DNA of 64,000 nucleotides from positions 78,904 to 142,903 of the forward strand of contig JAHCLG010000003.1 of the NCBI GenBank assembly GCA_026125385.1, given 5' to 3'. Under the pieces are notes generated by a model that saw only the letters and a list, made by a program, of their open reading frames with translations, was not told the origin of the DNA and ran no database searches. Each line of letters opens with the position of its first letter. Position 1 is the stretch's first letter. A program made the position numbers and the translations under genes. Shown piece by piece: positions 37,297 to 47,636 of this stretch. Origin of the DNA: Legionellales bacterium (GTDB taxonomy: Bacteria; Pseudomonadota; Gammaproteobacteria; JAHCLG01).

Positions 37297-37479
37297 AATA
37301 AAGTACCAATACCTTGATTTTCTTTATACTTTTCCAATGAGCCAAGATTACAGTGGCTGCATAATTCCCTCAATACCCTTTTTTCGTAGTGACATACAAA
37401 AACCATCATACTGCGATAACTTCCTATTTTCAACAGATAACGGTATAGTGAGCGACCAAAATTTCCTGTGGAGAATGGT

Positions 37480-39114
37480 GTGAAACAACGTAAAATTCTG
37501 GTGACCAGTGCCTTAATTTATGCCAATGGCGATGTTCATTTAGGGCATATTTTGGAAGCCATTCAAACGGATATCTGGGCGCGTTTTCAACGCCTGCGCG
37601 GGCATGAATGTTATTACGTCAGTGGCGACGATGCGCATGGCACACCCGTGATGTTGCGTGCCGAGCGCGAAAATAAAACACCGGAAGAATTTATCGATGC
37701 CGTGAAATCACAACATCAACTCGACTTTCACGATTTTTTAATCAGCGTCGATCATTACGGCACCACCCATTGTCAGGAAAACCGCGAATTAGCCACAATC
37801 ATTTATCAACGTTTAGCGCAAAAAGGCGATATTTCCCGACGCACCATTGAACAAGCCTACGACAGTCAAAAAAATATGTTTCTACCCGATCGATTTGTGA
37901 AAGGTGAATGTCCGCGTTGTGGTGCTGGCGATCAATATGGCGATGCCTGCGAAAGTTGCGGTGCTACCTATTCGCCGACAGAGTTAAAAAATCCAATTTC
38001 AGTGGTCTCAAATACCACTCCTATTCGCAAACAGTCTGAACATTTATTTTTTGAATTACCCAATTATACCGCCATGTTAACTAAGTGGATGCAAGGAGAT
38101 GCCTTACAAGAACAAGTCCGCAATAAACTCGCCGAATGGTTTAGCAGTGGTTTGGAAGCATGGGATATTTCACGCGATGCGCCTTATTTTGGCTTTGAAA
38201 TTCCAGGTGAAGCACATAAATATTTTTATGTGTGGATGGACGCACCTGTTGGCTACATGGCGAGTTTTCAACACTTGTGTGAACAACGGTCATTAAATTT
38301 TACCGAATACTGGGATAACAATAGCACGACCGAATTATACCATTTTGTTGGCAAAGACATTGTGTATTTTCATGCGTTATTTTGGCCTGCGATGTTGCAG
38401 GGTAGCGATTTCCGTTTACCCACAGCCATTTTTACTCATGGTTTTCTCACGGTGGATGGGCAAAAAATGTCGAAATCTCGCGGCACATTTATTAATGCGC
38501 GTCATTATTTAAATCATTTAAATCCTGAATATTTACGTTATTATTTTGCCGCCAAATTAAATTCACAACTCAGTGACATTGATTTAAATTTAGAAGATTT
38601 CAAATTGCGTATTAATAGCGATTTAGTCGGTAAAGTAGTGAATATTGCCAGCCGTTGTGCTGGATTTATTCATAAAAATAATCAGGGAAAATTAAGTGCT
38701 GAGCTTATTCATCCACAATTGTTTAACGAATTAGTCAGCGCCAGTGAAGAAATTGCTGATGCTTATGAAACCCGCGAATATTCGCGGGCAGTAAAAATGA
38801 TTATGGAATTAGCCGATAAAACCAATCAATACATTGACGAACAAAAACCCTGGGCATTGAATAAGCAAGAAGGCCAACACCAATTGGTGCAAGCAATTTG
38901 CACGCAAGGGTTAAATTTATTTCGACTATTAATGATTTATTTAAAACCCATTTTACCGCGCATGGCAGAGCAATCAGAGCAATTTTTAAATTGCGATCCT
39001 TTAACGTGGGCTAATTTAGCCACTCCCTTGCTCGATCATACCATTAATCCATTTTCACCACTCATGCAGCGCATTACCGATGATCAATTAAATGCATTAA
39101 TTTCGCCAACATGA
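37480..39114 (+). CDS. metG: Methionyl-tRNA synthetase, short form
   Basis: Charges tRNA-Met. Start taken as GTG at 37480 ([17 protein letters not shown]) because GGAG lies 6 bases before; a GTG at 37468 is also in frame. 544 residues: HIGH-type HLGH near residue 22, zinc knuckle [17 protein letters not shown] near 143, KMSKSRG near 329 and a helical anticodon-binding domain. It lacks the ~120-residue C-terminal tRNA-binding/dimerisation domain of the 677 aa E. coli enzyme; short monomeric forms are known. The stop overlaps rnfB by 4 bases. Confidence 0.96.
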   Translation: MKQRKILVTSALIYANGDVHLGHILEAIQTDIWARFQRLRGHECYYVSGDDAHGTPVMLRAERENKTPEEFIDAVKSQHQLDFHDFLISVDHYGTTHCQENRELATIIYQRLAQKGDISRRTIEQAYDSQKNMFLPDRFVKGECPRCGAGDQYGDACESCGATYSPTELKNPISVVSNTTPIRKQSEHLFFELPNYTAMLTKWMQGDALQEQVRNKLAEWFSSGLEAWDISRDAPYFGFEIPGEAHKYFYVWMDAPVGYMASFQHLCEQRSLNFTEYWDNNSTTELYHFVGKDIVYFHALFWPAMLQGSDFRLPTAIFTHGFLTVDGQKMSKSRGTFINARHYLNHLNPEYLRYYFAAKLNSQLSDIDLNLEDFKLRINSDLVGKVVNIASRCAGFIHKNNQGKLSAELIHPQLFNELVSASEEIADAYETREYSRAVKMIMELADKTNQYIDEQKPWALNKQEGQHQLVQAICTQGLNLFRLLMIYLKPILPRMAEQSEQFLNCDPLTWANLATPLLDHTINPFSPLMQRITDDQLNALISPT

Positions 39115-39710
39115 AAAAAAATATTAGCAGTGATGACATTGAAAATTTACTACCGCAAACACAATGCGGATTATGCGATTATGCTGGTTGCAAACCCTAT
39201 GCGCGTGCGCTAGAAAAAGGTGAAGCCAATATCGATCGCTGCTTGCCTGGAGGGGTTGAAACCTTAAAAAATCTTGGAGAGTTATTAGCGATTGATCCCG
39301 CACCGTTTATTGATTCGATGCGCGAGCGCGAAAAGAAACCCATGATTGCAGTAATTAAAGAAGACGAGTGTATCGGCTGCACCAAGTGTATTCAAGCGTG
39401 TCCAGTGGATGCAATTTTTGGCAGCAGTAAACGCATGCATAGTATTATTCCAACAGAATGTACCGGTTGTGCGTTGTGTGTTGAACCTTGTCCTATGGAT
39501 TGTATTGTTATGCAACCGATTACAGAATCCACAATACCTGAAAAAACGGCGAGAGCTAACCTCGCAAAATCACGTTATCAAGCTCACCAACAACGCCTAG
39601 CTCTCACCGAAACTCACACTATTTCGCAACCTACTAAAATTCAACAGCGCCAAGATTATATTGCCAAAGCGTTGGCGCGGGTTAAATCCAAAAAAGACTT
39701 ATCCTCATGA
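39111..39710 (+). CDS. rnfB: RnfB-like ferredoxin, soluble and stand-alone
   Basis: 199 residues. An N-terminal Fe-S domain with [19 protein letters not shown] (CxxCx4C, with a fourth Cys at CLPGG) is followed by two 4Fe-4S motifs, [17 protein letters not shown] and [18 protein letters not shown]. The membrane anchor at the N-terminus of true RnfB is missing and no other rnf genes are present here, so it is unlikely to be part of a complete Rnf complex in this locus. Overlaps both metG and nth by 4 bases. It may supply electrons or clusters to another partner, such as the Fe-S enzyme Nth. Confidence 0.9.
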   Translation: MKKNISSDDIENLLPQTQCGLCDYAGCKPYARALEKGEANIDRCLPGGVETLKNLGELLAIDPAPFIDSMREREKKPMIAVIKEDECIGCTKCIQACPVDAIFGSSKRMHSIIPTECTGCALCVEPCPMDCIVMQPITESTIPEKTARANLAKSRYQAHQQRLALTETHTISQPTKIQQRQDYIAKALARVKSKKDLSS

Positions 39711-40342
39711 ACAAAGCAAAAATAAAAAAAATATTTGAACGCTTTCAACAAGATAATCCACACCCGACAACCGAATTAATTTATCACTCTCCTTTTGAAT
39801 TATTAATTGCGGTTATTCTCTCTGCGCAAGCAACTGATAAGAGTGTCAATAAGGCAACAGAAAAATTATTTGCTGTTGCAAATACTCCAGAAAAAATACT
39901 CGCATTGGGTTTAAATTCATTAAAAAACTATATTAAAACCATTGGGCTTTATAATAGTAAAGCCAACAATATTATTAAAACGTGCGAAATATTAATTCAA
40001 CAACATCATTCGCAAGTGCCGAATCTGCGTGAAGCATTGGAAAAATTGCCAGGCGTTGGTCGCAAAACGGCGAATGTTATTTTAAATACGGCCTTTCATC
40101 AACCCACCATTGCGGTAGATACCCATATTTTTCGTGTGGCAAATCGCACTCAACTTGCCCCGGGTAAAACAGTACGCGATGTTGAAAATGAATTAATAAA
40201 AATTATTCCCGCTGAATTTAAACAGGATGCGCACCATTGGTTAATTCTGCATGGACGCTATACTTGCACCGCCCGCAAGCCACATTGTGATAGTTGTACT
40301 ATTAAAAATCTGTGTGAATATGAAGAAAAAAATATGTTGTAA
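39707..40342 (+). CDS. nth: Endonuclease III
   Basis: Base-excision repair DNA glycosylase/AP lyase for oxidised pyrimidines. 211 residues. Helix-hairpin-helix [20 protein letters not shown] with the catalytic Lys, followed by the catalytic Asp in [13 protein letters not shown], and the C-terminal 4Fe-4S loop [17 protein letters not shown]. Third gene of the metG-rnfB-nth operon; rnf genes adjacent to nth is a known gammaproteobacterial arrangement. Confidence 0.97.
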   Translation: MNKAKIKKIFERFQQDNPHPTTELIYHSPFELLIAVILSAQATDKSVNKATEKLFAVANTPEKILALGLNSLKNYIKTIGLYNSKANNIIKTCEILIQQHHSQVPNLREALEKLPGVGRKTANVILNTAFHQPTIAVDTHIFRVANRTQLAPGKTVRDVENELIKIIPAEFKQDAHHWLILHGRYTCTARKPHCDSCTIKNLCEYEEKNML

Positions 40343-40401
40343 TAACTTGAGAAAGAGTATAATCGCCACCACGATTATTTTAAGGGATATCATAAACACA
40401 T

Positions 40402-42348
40402 ATGTTTAGCAAATTACGCCGCATTGTTATTGGCCCACCTCGTAATCCACTCAGTCCAGCCACGCGTGAACATGTCGCGTTAATTGCCCTCTTCGCCTGG
40501 ATTGGTTTAGGTGCTGATGGTTTATCTTCCTCATGTTATGGTCCAGAAGAATCTTTTTTAGCGTTAGGGGCGCATCAACATTTAGGGCTCTATTTAGCCA
40601 TCGCCACTGCACTCACCGTGTTTATTATTGCATTATCTTATAACCAAGTGATCGAATTATTTCCCAATGGTGGTGGCGGCTATAAAGTTGCTACTAAATT
40701 ATTAAATCCCTCTCTTGGACTCTTATCGGGCGCAGCTTTAATTGTCGATTATGTTTTAACCATTGCCATTTCCGTTGCCAGCGGGGTCGATGCCTTTTTT
40801 AGTTTATTACCGCTTGGTTTTCAAGATTATAAACTAGAAATCGAAACTGTTATTATTATTGCCTTAATTATTTTAAATTTACGCGGCATGAAAGAATCCA
40901 TTAAAATCTTAATGCCGATATTTATAGGTTTTGTGGTTATTCATGCTTTTTTAATTGTGTATGGTATTTTTTCTCACGGCGATCATTTAGGGATTATGTT
41001 AAACAAAACTGTGGCAGAAACCAAAACTGTAGGTCATTTTATGGGTTGGGGTTTTGTGATCGTCTTTTTATTACGAGCGTATTCATTGGGAGGCGGCACC
41101 TACACTGGTATTGAAGCCGTTTCCAATAATGTTAACACACTCGCAGAACCGCGAGTGCGCACGGGAAAATGGACCATGTTTTACATGGCATTATCCTTAA
41201 GTTTTACCGCAGCCGGAATTACCTTGCTGTATTTATTATGGGAAGTGCATGCTGTTCCTGGAAAAACATTAAATGCGGTAGCCTTTGAATCGATTTTAGC
41301 TCACTGGCAATATGGGCACGCCATATTAATTACCGCACTTGCCCTAGAGGCCGGTATGTTGTTTGTTGCAGCGAATACGGGATTTTTAGGCGGCCCTGCG
41401 GTGCTGGCAAATATGGCCTTGGATTCTTGGGTGCCAAATCGTTTTCGCAATTTATCCAATCGTTTAGTCACTCAAAATGGCATTATTTTATTTGGTATTG
41501 CCGCACTGTTTATTTTATTTTGGAGTCATGGTCACGTCAGTTATTTAATTGTGTTATACAGCATCGATGTATTTTTAACGTTTACCATTTCATTAGTTGG
41601 TCTGACTAAACATTGGATTTTAAAACGTCCGAAACACTGTAATTGGAAATTACGATTAGCATTTTCCAGTACCGGAATGATTATATGCGCGAGTATTTTA
41701 TTAATAACGACGTTCACTAAATTTTTTGAAGGCGGTTGGTTTTGTATTGTGATCACGGGAGGTGTTGTCGCGCTATGTATGTTAATTAAACGTTATTATC
41801 GCAGTACCGAAGAATTATTAAAAGCAGCCGACCAAATTCTTGATCAAGACATTAAAATTCCGCAAGGTTCACAGCCAGAATTAGAAAAGGAAGCTCCTAC
41901 TGCGGTCTTTTTTATTAATAAAAGTCGTGGTGCTGCCATGCACACTATTTTATGGGCACAACGTTTATTCCCCAATCATTTTAAAAATTATGTATTTGTT
42001 CGCGTTGGCGTGGTCGATGTGGGAAGTTTTAATCGCGAGCAGGTGATTAATTCCATGCAACGTGAAGTCGAAGACGATTTAACCTATTGTATGAATTTCG
42101 CTCACAGCCAAGGCATTGCCGCCAAATGTTATCGTGATTATGGAATTGATCCGGTGCAAAAGCTAACGGACTTATCGATTCGAATTAATAAAGAATTTCC
42201 TAATAGTGTATTTTTCGCCTGTCAGTTATTATTTAGTAATGATAATTGGTTACGCCGCATTTTACACAACGATACTGCCACTAATTTGCAACGACGCTTA
42301 CATTTAGAAGGCATGCAAATGGTGATTTTGCCGATGAAATTATCGTGA
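40402..42348 (+). CDS. KimA-like APC-family potassium transporter
   Basis: 648 residues with about twelve membrane helices and a C-terminal cytosolic domain of about 170 residues (from RYYRSTEELLKAADQ onward). The N-terminal signature DGLSSSCYGPEESFLALG and the GGGGYKVATKLLNPSLG segment resemble KimA (YdaO) proton-coupled potassium importers and related amino acid-polyamine permeases. The cytosolic part contains a universal-stress-like alternation (NKSRGAAMHTILWAQRLF, VFVRVGVVDVGSF). Followed 12 bases later by a DUF1841 gene. Substrate is inferred from family resemblance; an amino acid permease is the alternative. Confidence 0.8.
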   Translation: MFSKLRRIVIGPPRNPLSPATREHVALIALFAWIGLGADGLSSSCYGPEESFLALGAHQHLGLYLAIATALTVFIIALSYNQVIELFPNGGGGYKVATKLLNPSLGLLSGAALIVDYVLTIAISVASGVDAFFSLLPLGFQDYKLEIETVIIIALIILNLRGMKESIKILMPIFIGFVVIHAFLIVYGIFSHGDHLGIMLNKTVAETKTVGHFMGWGFVIVFLLRAYSLGGGTYTGIEAVSNNVNTLAEPRVRTGKWTMFYMALSLSFTAAGITLLYLLWEVHAVPGKTLNAVAFESILAHWQYGHAILITALALEAGMLFVAANTGFLGGPAVLANMALDSWVPNRFRNLSNRLVTQNGIILFGIAALFILFWSHGHVSYLIVLYSIDVFLTFTISLVGLTKHWILKRPKHCNWKLRLAFSSTGMIICASILLITTFTKFFEGGWFCIVITGGVVALCMLIKRYYRSTEELLKAADQILDQDIKIPQGSQPELEKEAPTAVFFINKSRGAAMHTILWAQRLFPNHFKNYVFVRVGVVDVGSFNREQVINSMQREVEDDLTYCMNFAHSQGIAAKCYRDYGIDPVQKLTDLSIRINKEFPNSVFFACQLLFSNDNWLRRILHNDTATNLQRRLHLEGMQMVILPMKLS

Positions 42349-42360
42349 GAAAATAAAGTT

Positions 42361-42783
42361 ATGTTAAGTTATGAACGTCATCAATTACGCCAATTTTATT
42401 TTCAAACTTGGCAAAAATTTAAAAATCAGCAACCACTTGAACCGTTGGAACGTGAAATTGTGGCGGTGATCCAAGAACATGCTGAATATATTCCTTTTAT
42501 CGAGAAATTAATTTACGATCCCGATCAAGATTTCCCTCCTGAATTTGGCCAAACCAATCCTTTTTTGCATTTATCCTTGCATTTAAGCTTACGCGAACAA
42601 ATTCACACCAATCGTCCACGCGGCATTTATGAGATATTTTTAACCTTATCGAAAAAATCAGCCGATCAACATCAAGTCGAACATCAAATGCTGGAAGTCT
42701 TAGCAGAAAATTTATGGCAAGCCCAACGCGATCAACAATTACCCGATGAAGAATCGTATTTAAAACAGTTGCGGGAGTTGTAA
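42361..42783 (+). CDS. DUF1841 family protein
   Basis: 140 residues, all-helical. The family hallmark NPFLHLSLHLSLREQIHTNR (about residues 67-86) is present, and the N-terminus MLSYERHQLRQFYFQTWQKF is typical. Function unknown; it has no signal or membrane helix. Lies 12 bases downstream of the transporter, so cotranscribed. The R1 repeat begins 2 bases after its stop. Confidence 0.85.
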   Translation: MLSYERHQLRQFYFQTWQKFKNQQPLEPLEREIVAVIQEHAEYIPFIEKLIYDPDQDFPPEFGQTNPFLHLSLHLSLREQIHTNRPRGIYEIFLTLSKKSADQHQVEHQMLEVLAENLWQAQRDQQLPDEESYLKQLREL

Positions 42784-42785
42784 TT

Positions 42786-42970
42786 GTAGCCTGGAACGCA
42801 GCGAAGCGGAGATCCAGGATTTAACCCAATTAATCCTCGATCTCTAATCCCACGAACAAACTATATTAAATTTAAAATTTATTTTTTTATATTACTTATC
42901 CTGGATCTCCGCTTCGCTGCGTTCCAGGCTACGTCAGGCTCCGTTCCAGGCTACGTCAGGCTTCGCTCTA
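42786..42970. repeat. Palindromic repeat R1, copy 2
   Basis: Left arm GTAGCCTGGAACGCAGCGAA... (42786-42819), a ~80-base AT-rich insert, right arm from 42899 to 42932, then two further direct units GTCAGGCTCCGTTCCAGGCT and GTCAGGCTTCGCT. It fills the space between convergent DUF1841 and ppa genes, and its last unit runs into the ppa stop codon. Confidence 0.85.
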
Positions 42971-43504
42971 ACTTATTTTATAACGCTCGATGCTGTTGAT
43001 AATTTCTTGATGAGCGGCTTCGACTCCTTGCCAACCTTCGACTTTTACCCATTTGTTGGGTTCTAAATCTTTGTAATGTTCAAAGAAATGTTCGATGGTT
43101 TCGAGTTGTGAGACCGGTAAATCTTGCGGTGCTTTCACATGTTCGTAATCGCGCGATAATTTACTGATGGGAACTGCTAAAATTTTGGTATCAATACCTG
43201 CTTCATCCGTCATTTTTAACATGCCAATCGGGCGCGCCTTAATCACGCTGCAACTCACTAACGGATGCGGGGTGATGACTAACACATCCACCGGATCGCC
43301 GTCTTCCGATAAGGTATGCGGGATATAACCATAATTACACGGATAGCGCATGGCGGTGGTTAAAAAGCGATCGACAAACATTGCACCCGATTCTTTATCG
43401 ATTTCGTATTTGACGGGTTCGCCGCGAGCGGGAATTTCAATTACCACGTTCACTTGTTGAGGAGCGTTTTCTCCTGCACTGATCATTTTTAAACTCATGC
43501 TCAA
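42968..43504 (-). CDS. ppa: Inorganic pyrophosphatase
   Basis: Hydrolyses pyrophosphate, driving biosynthetic reactions. 178 residues (E. coli 176). Family I motifs: [33 protein letters not shown] and the metal-binding [16 protein letters not shown]; the late [14 protein letters not shown] segment is also typical. Five bases downstream of the AhpD-like gene. Confidence 0.97.
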   Translation of the reverse strand: MSMSLKMISAGENAPQQVNVVIEIPARGEPVKYEIDKESGAMFVDRFLTTAMRYPCNYGYIPHTLSEDGDPVDVLVITPHPLVSCSVIKARPIGMLKMTDEAGIDTKILAVPISKLSRDYEHVKAPQDLPVSQLETIEHFFEHYKDLEPNKWVKVEGWQGVEAAHQEIINSIERYKIS

Positions 43505-43509
43505 GTTCC

Positions 43510-43857
43510 TTATTGAATTTGTTGAAATTGTTCAAACGCTCGCAAGGCTTCAAGCGCGTACATTAAAGAAGGACCACCGCCCATATAAATTGCCATGGCT
43601 AGGGTTTCCATGAAAGCTTTTTCATCAATTTGCATTTGCACAAGCTTTTGCACGTGAAAACCAATACAACCGTCGCAACGCGCCGCCACAGCAATGCCTA
43701 GCGCAATTAATTCTTTGGTTTTTTTATCGAGCGCACCGTCTTTCGTCGCCCCCGTCATTAGACTATTAAAACCGGTTAAGGTTTCGGGAATTTGCTTTTG
43801 CAATTTCGTTAACAGTCCCATCAGTTCTTTGGTTAACTGCGGATAATCTTTAGCCAT
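43510..43857 (-). CDS. AhpD-like carboxymuconolactone decarboxylase family protein
   Basis: 115 residues, helical. The peroxidase-type CxxC is seen in [20 protein letters not shown] (about residues 50-69) followed by a His, the catalytic arrangement of AhpD-like alkylhydroperoxidases. Upstream partner of ppa (5-base gap). Likely an antioxidant or thiol-based reductase; substrate unknown. Confidence 0.88.
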   Translation of the reverse strand: MAKDYPQLTKELMGLLTKLQKQIPETLTGFNSLMTGATKDGALDKKTKELIALGIAVAARCDGCIGFHVQKLVQMQIDEKAFMETLAMAIYMGGGPSLMYALEALRAFEQFQQIQ

Positions 43858-43918
43858 TCTCTATACTCCCAATTCAAATAAAAAGGTGATTTTACTTGGA
43901 TTTTAGGGGAATGAGAAG

Positions 43919-45460
43919 TTAATTAATAGGTTTTGGGGATGTTGAGAGTGTGCTCTTAACATACTTATCGTTATCTCGAGAATGTTGTTCACGAGGTGAG
44001 TGCCACATTGAATACGGATTAAAATAATTATTTTTACGATCCAGGTAAGTTTCTTGACCTAATATTTTTTTAATCATTTTTAGCAATTTTTCAAAAAAGC
44101 CATACTCACGATATTTAATTCCTGCAGTTAATTCCTTCACGCTATTAAGATGATTAATACTATCTACTGAAGGTTCTGCAATTTTACTTGTTAGTTTAGT
44201 AATCAATTTGTAGTCATTTTGAAGTTGAGTTATTTCATTAGCAAGATCTTGATTTAATACTGAACGAACTGCAATATTTAACAAGGGATGGCTAATATTA
44301 CGTGGAAATTGCATGGCAAGATTATTAGCATTACAGTCGTGGAAATTATCTAAAAATGCTTGTTCACTTTGTTTCAATATATTTTGTGGTTCAACTTTAT
44401 GATAGAGCTTCCTTATTTCATTTTTTAATAGTTTTAATGTTTTTTCACAAATTTCGTTTATATCATTCAATTTTTCTTGAGCTAATAAATAGCCCCCTAT
44501 TTGATTTAACAAAAGATCATCATTTATTCCGGATGGCAAATTTGAATTGATTAATTTCAAACTTGCCTCATCCTCTGTGTCCGGCAAAAAAAACTCTGAG
44601 TTATCATCAAAATATTTTTTAAGCTTACCTATCATTAACAAAGAATGTTGGGTGCTTAGCTGAGGGCCAGTTCCTGGCTCAAGAACTTGTTGTTTGATAG
44701 GTTTTTTCTGAGCTTCATCAAGTGAACCATTAAAATCATATTTAAATAATATCTGCAAATCTGGATTAATTAAGATAATCTTAAAAAATTTTTCTATTTC
44801 TTCATGAAGTTTATCTTGTCCTATAACTAATACAGCCTGAGTATTAGCGATAGTATTCTGCATAATTGAATTATACAGCACCACAAGTTTCTCAAAGGCT
44901 TTTTGATAGTTACCATTCAGGAGATAAATAAATATATTTCTGAGAAAAGTTAATGTTTTATTTTTAGGATCAGTTGCTTGCTGCTCTAAAGAATTAAAAT
45001 CGAATGTATTGGGCTTGGTTGTACTCGAAGTTGTTTGAATGATACGATTATTATTTCCTGCCGTAGACAAATATTCCCATAAAGTTGCATAAATAGCTCC
45101 ACACTTGAGTCCTATTGTACTCAAGCTTAAACTGGCTTTAATCCCATCGCATGCGTAATACTGTAAGTTGTTTCGAATTTTTTCCAATTTATCTGGAGTA
45201 TGTTGAACTTGATTAAAATACCATTTAAAAAAAGGGAACAAAATCCTACGAAGATCATCACCGCCAAGGCTCTCAGGATCTGTGTTGCTCCTTGCTTGAA
45301 TTACATAGAACTTACTGATCAGCTTGGAAAATTCCACACCCAGCGTAAATGCATTCAGTTGGGTATCTTCATCACCGTTTAATTGCTCTTCTAAAGGACT
45401 CGCATTCGGCTTAACCGTAAATTTTAAAAAATTGTCTAATAAGCGGGTAAAAACATGCAT
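43919..45460 (-). CDS. Unknown large helical protein, candidate effector
   Basis: 513 residues from the ATG at 45460 (MHVFTRLLDNFLKFTVKP), chosen because GAG(TG) lies about 8 bases upstream; a GTG three codons earlier is possible. No recognised family, signal peptide or membrane segment; predicted helical throughout, with Asn/Leu/Lys-rich composition and a disordered C-terminus (SMWHSPREQHSRDNDKYVKS). Style and composition resemble the giant protein at 25102-30639. Single gene between the AhpD-like gene and the L,D-transpeptidase. Confidence 0.7.
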   Translation of the reverse strand: MHVFTRLLDNFLKFTVKPNASPLEEQLNGDEDTQLNAFTLGVEFSKLISKFYVIQARSNTDPESLGGDDLRRILFPFFKWYFNQVQHTPDKLEKIRNNLQYYACDGIKASLSLSTIGLKCGAIYATLWEYLSTAGNNNRIIQTTSSTTKPNTFDFNSLEQQATDPKNKTLTFLRNIFIYLLNGNYQKAFEKLVVLYNSIMQNTIANTQAVLVIGQDKLHEEIEKFFKIILINPDLQILFKYDFNGSLDEAQKKPIKQQVLEPGTGPQLSTQHSLLMIGKLKKYFDDNSEFFLPDTEDEASLKLINSNLPSGINDDLLLNQIGGYLLAQEKLNDINEICEKTLKLLKNEIRKLYHKVEPQNILKQSEQAFLDNFHDCNANNLAMQFPRNISHPLLNIAVRSVLNQDLANEITQLQNDYKLITKLTSKIAEPSVDSINHLNSVKELTAGIKYREYGFFEKLLKMIKKILGQETYLDRKNNYFNPYSMWHSPREQHSRDNDKYVKSTLSTSPKPIN

Positions 45461-45673
45461 ATTATTCACTCAGGTTTTTAATTTATTATTGACTGATACA
45501 AAGCTCAATCCCATCAGCGATAGTTGCAATTAAGACATCTTATCCTAACCCAACACTAAGTCAACTGTATGACAAAACTAAACCGCTTACCCGCCCCCAA
45601 CAGCCGTCATTTTTACGAGGCTATCCTGCTAACTTATTGATTTAACTCATTTCGAAATGCTCATGAAATTTAA

Positions 45674-45702
45674 TTTTCTTTTGCCGTACAAGCGGGTATA
45701 AT
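45674..45702 (+). promoter_or_regulatory. Promoter candidate for the L,D-transpeptidase gene
   Basis: A perfect TATAAT at 45697-45702 lies 50 bases before the start codon. TTTTCT at 45674-45679 is a poor -35 at the correct 17-base spacing. The rest of the 291-base gap holds nothing recognisable. Confidence 0.5.
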
Positions 45703-45751
45703 CCGCGGTTTGAAAATGATAGGCTCTAACTTTACGTAGTGTAACCATATT

Positions 45752-46645
45752 ATGAACAAGATTATCTTAAGCTTACTCTGCATCTTTTTCTATTCATTTG
45801 CCTTTGCCACAGACTATCCGCTGCCTAAAGCCGGTAACGATATTATTGGGCAAGTTTATACTGTGAAAGCCCAAGCGAATGATAATTTCGATAACATCAG
45901 TCGTCGTTATGATATTGGCTATTTTGAATTGGTTGAGGCGAACCCTCACATAAAACCCTTTCACATTCCTGAAAATACGGAAATCACTATTCCCGCACAA
46001 TTTATTTTGCCTGCGGTACGCGAAGGTATTGTGATTAATTTAGCCGAATTACGCATGTATTATTTTCCCAAAGATAAACCCATCGTGGAAACCTTCCCGA
46101 TTGGTATTGGCAGTATTGGACAAAATACTCCGCCTGGAAATTATTATGTCGCCGAAAAAATTAAAAATCCAGTGTGGCATCCACCCAAATCCGTGCGCGA
46201 AAATTATTTACAACGCAATATCGTGTTACCTAAAGATATTCCTTCTAATGATTCTAATCCATTGGGATATTATGCCTTGCGTTTAAGTATTTGGACCTAT
46301 TTAATTCATGGCACCAACGAACCCGAAAGCGTGGGTAAACGTTCAAGTGCCGGCTGTATCCATTTATTTCCAGAAGATATTGAATATTTATTTAATCAAG
46401 CTGAAGTTCGCACCCCCGTTCACATCATTAATGATTTTTATAAATTAGGCTGGCGCCATCATCAACTCTATTTAGAAGTCGAGCAACCTTTGCATGAAGA
46501 ACAAGTTCAAGCGCGTGCTAATTTAACGCCATTGGTGGCTAAAATTAATCAATTTACGGATAGCAAAAAAGTCTCGATTGATTGGCCAGAAGTCACCAAC
46601 CTTGCCCAACAACAAAATGGCATGCCAACGGTTATTAGTCAGTAG
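45752..46645 (+). CDS. Periplasmic L,D-transpeptidase (YkuD family)
   Basis: 297 residues. Signal peptide MNKIILSLLCIFFYSFAFA; then a LysM-like segment around YTVKAQANDNFDNISRRYDI with NTEITIPAQF; then the YkuD domain from about residue 90, ending in the catalytic LIHGTNEP...SSAGCIHLFPEDI with His and Cys (Cys near residue 201). These enzymes form 3-3 peptidoglycan crosslinks or attach Braun-type lipoprotein. Catalytic residues intact. The stop codon TAG is the first triplet of repeat R1 copy 3. Confidence 0.92.
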   Translation: MNKIILSLLCIFFYSFAFATDYPLPKAGNDIIGQVYTVKAQANDNFDNISRRYDIGYFELVEANPHIKPFHIPENTEITIPAQFILPAVREGIVINLAELRMYYFPKDKPIVETFPIGIGSIGQNTPPGNYYVAEKIKNPVWHPPKSVRENYLQRNIVLPKDIPSNDSNPLGYYALRLSIWTYLIHGTNEPESVGKRSSAGCIHLFPEDIEYLFNQAEVRTPVHIINDFYKLGWRHHQLYLEVEQPLHEEQVQARANLTPLVAKINQFTDSKKVSIDWPEVTNLAQQQNGMPTVISQ

Positions 46646-46796
46646 CCTGGAACAGATCATGTAGCCTGGAACGGAGCGCAGCGTAGATCCAGGATCAGAG
46701 TTTTTTTTATACTTCGATCCTGGATCTACGCTGCGCTCCGTTCCAGGCTACAGCTGCGCTCCGTTCCAGGCTACCTGCTCCGTTCCAGACTACCTG
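46643..46796. repeat. Palindromic repeat R1, copy 3
   Basis: Starts at the TAG stop of the transpeptidase gene (TAGCCTGGAACAGATCATG), then the full left arm (46661-46695), loop CAGAGTTTTTTTTATACTTC, right arm (46716-46751) and two more direct tip units ending at 46796. Lies between convergent genes. Confidence 0.85.
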
Positions 46797-46813
46797 GTTT
46801 GAAGTCATGCGTT

Positions 46814-47308
46814 TTATGCGTTAGGTTGTAACTGCGCGCGAATTTCTCCTTTGGCATTTAACGTTGTGTGTAAATTCACAAACATGTCGCCATTTAATAA
46901 AATGGCAATATCATTATCGGGGACATGCCAAGTGCCTTGTAATACTCCAGAGGTTGTTGTTGCGCAATTACCTAATAACGCTGGAGCCGGTTGACCACAA
47001 ATGGTTTGTAATACAGGTCCGTTGGTTTTAATGGCACCTTGATGAAAATGTGCCATGGTAGCAGCTCCGCTTAAATTGCTATAAACAATTTTAAAAGTGA
47101 GATCATGAGATTGGGTATCAAAACTAAAATTTCCAACAGCAGTGACATTGGTGGGAGTCGCAGGATCAATTGGCCCTACTTCTTGTGCAGAAGAAAATGT
47201 TTCGGTAAAAGTAATTGGATTATTATTTAAAGCTGCTTGCGCCAAATTTAAACTTCCTACGCTTGCAACAAATGCGGTGGTGAAAATCATTTTTTTAAGT
47301 GAGTTCAT
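46814..47308 (-). CDS. Exported CHRD-domain protein
   Basis: 164 residues. Signal peptide MNSLKKMIFTTAFVASVGS...AQA with cleavage near residue 25. The rest is a single CHRD (chordin-like) beta domain: FTETFSSAQEVGPID at the start, HDLTFKIVYSNLSGAATMAH, then FHQGAIKTNGPV and NGDMFVNLHTTLNAKGEIRA at the end. Two Cys (about residues 103 and 113) may pair. The start has AAGGAG at 7 bases. CHRD proteins in bacteria are secreted, of unknown role. Confidence 0.9.
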   Translation of the reverse strand: MNSLKKMIFTTAFVASVGSLNLAQAALNNNPITFTETFSSAQEVGPIDPATPTNVTAVGNFSFDTQSHDLTFKIVYSNLSGAATMAHFHQGAIKTNGPVLQTICGQPAPALLGNCATTTSGVLQGTWHVPDNDIAILLNGDMFVNLHTTLNAKGEIRAQLQPNA

Positions 47309-47489
47309 AATATGCTCCTTTTTTTAACATTAAATTAAACTATTAACGTGAGCATCCTAAAGAATTTATTAGGGTGAGAAAAATTGATTGAATTAATTAA
47401 TACCATAGGGAAAACCTATCTTGCATGCCAATGACGTTTTATTTTTCACATTTTTAAGGGCTAAGCTTAATTGCACGAGGTGACAGTTA

Positions 47490-47636
47490 GGGTCAGAGTT
47501 TTTTTATACTTCGATCCTGGATCTCCGCTGCGCTCCGTTCCAGGCTACAGCTTTGCTCCGTTCCAGGCTACGGCTGCGCGCTCCGTTCCAGGCTACAGCT
47601 TTGCTCCGTTCCAGGCTACCTCGCGATCCAGGTTAC
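47490..47636. repeat. Palindromic repeat R1, copy 4 (right half with tandem tips)
   Basis: Shares with copy 3 the loop CAGAGTTTTTTTATACTTC and the whole right arm, but has no left arm. It continues into three or four direct copies of a ~22-bp tip unit (GCTTTGCTCCGTTCCAGGCT-type), the last one diverged (CTCGCGATCCAGGTTACG) and overlapping the hslO stop codon. The rest of the gap 47309-47489 carries the CHRD gene upstream region only. Confidence 0.85.

Noticed and set aside
37468..37479. Earlier GTG start for metG
   Set aside because: The ribosome binding site GGAG overlaps it; the GTG at 37480 has the right spacing and matches family N-termini.
47490..47636. Possible CRISPR-like array
   Set aside because: The ~22-bp units are contiguous with no unique spacers and belong to the R1 palindrome family; no cas genes nearby.
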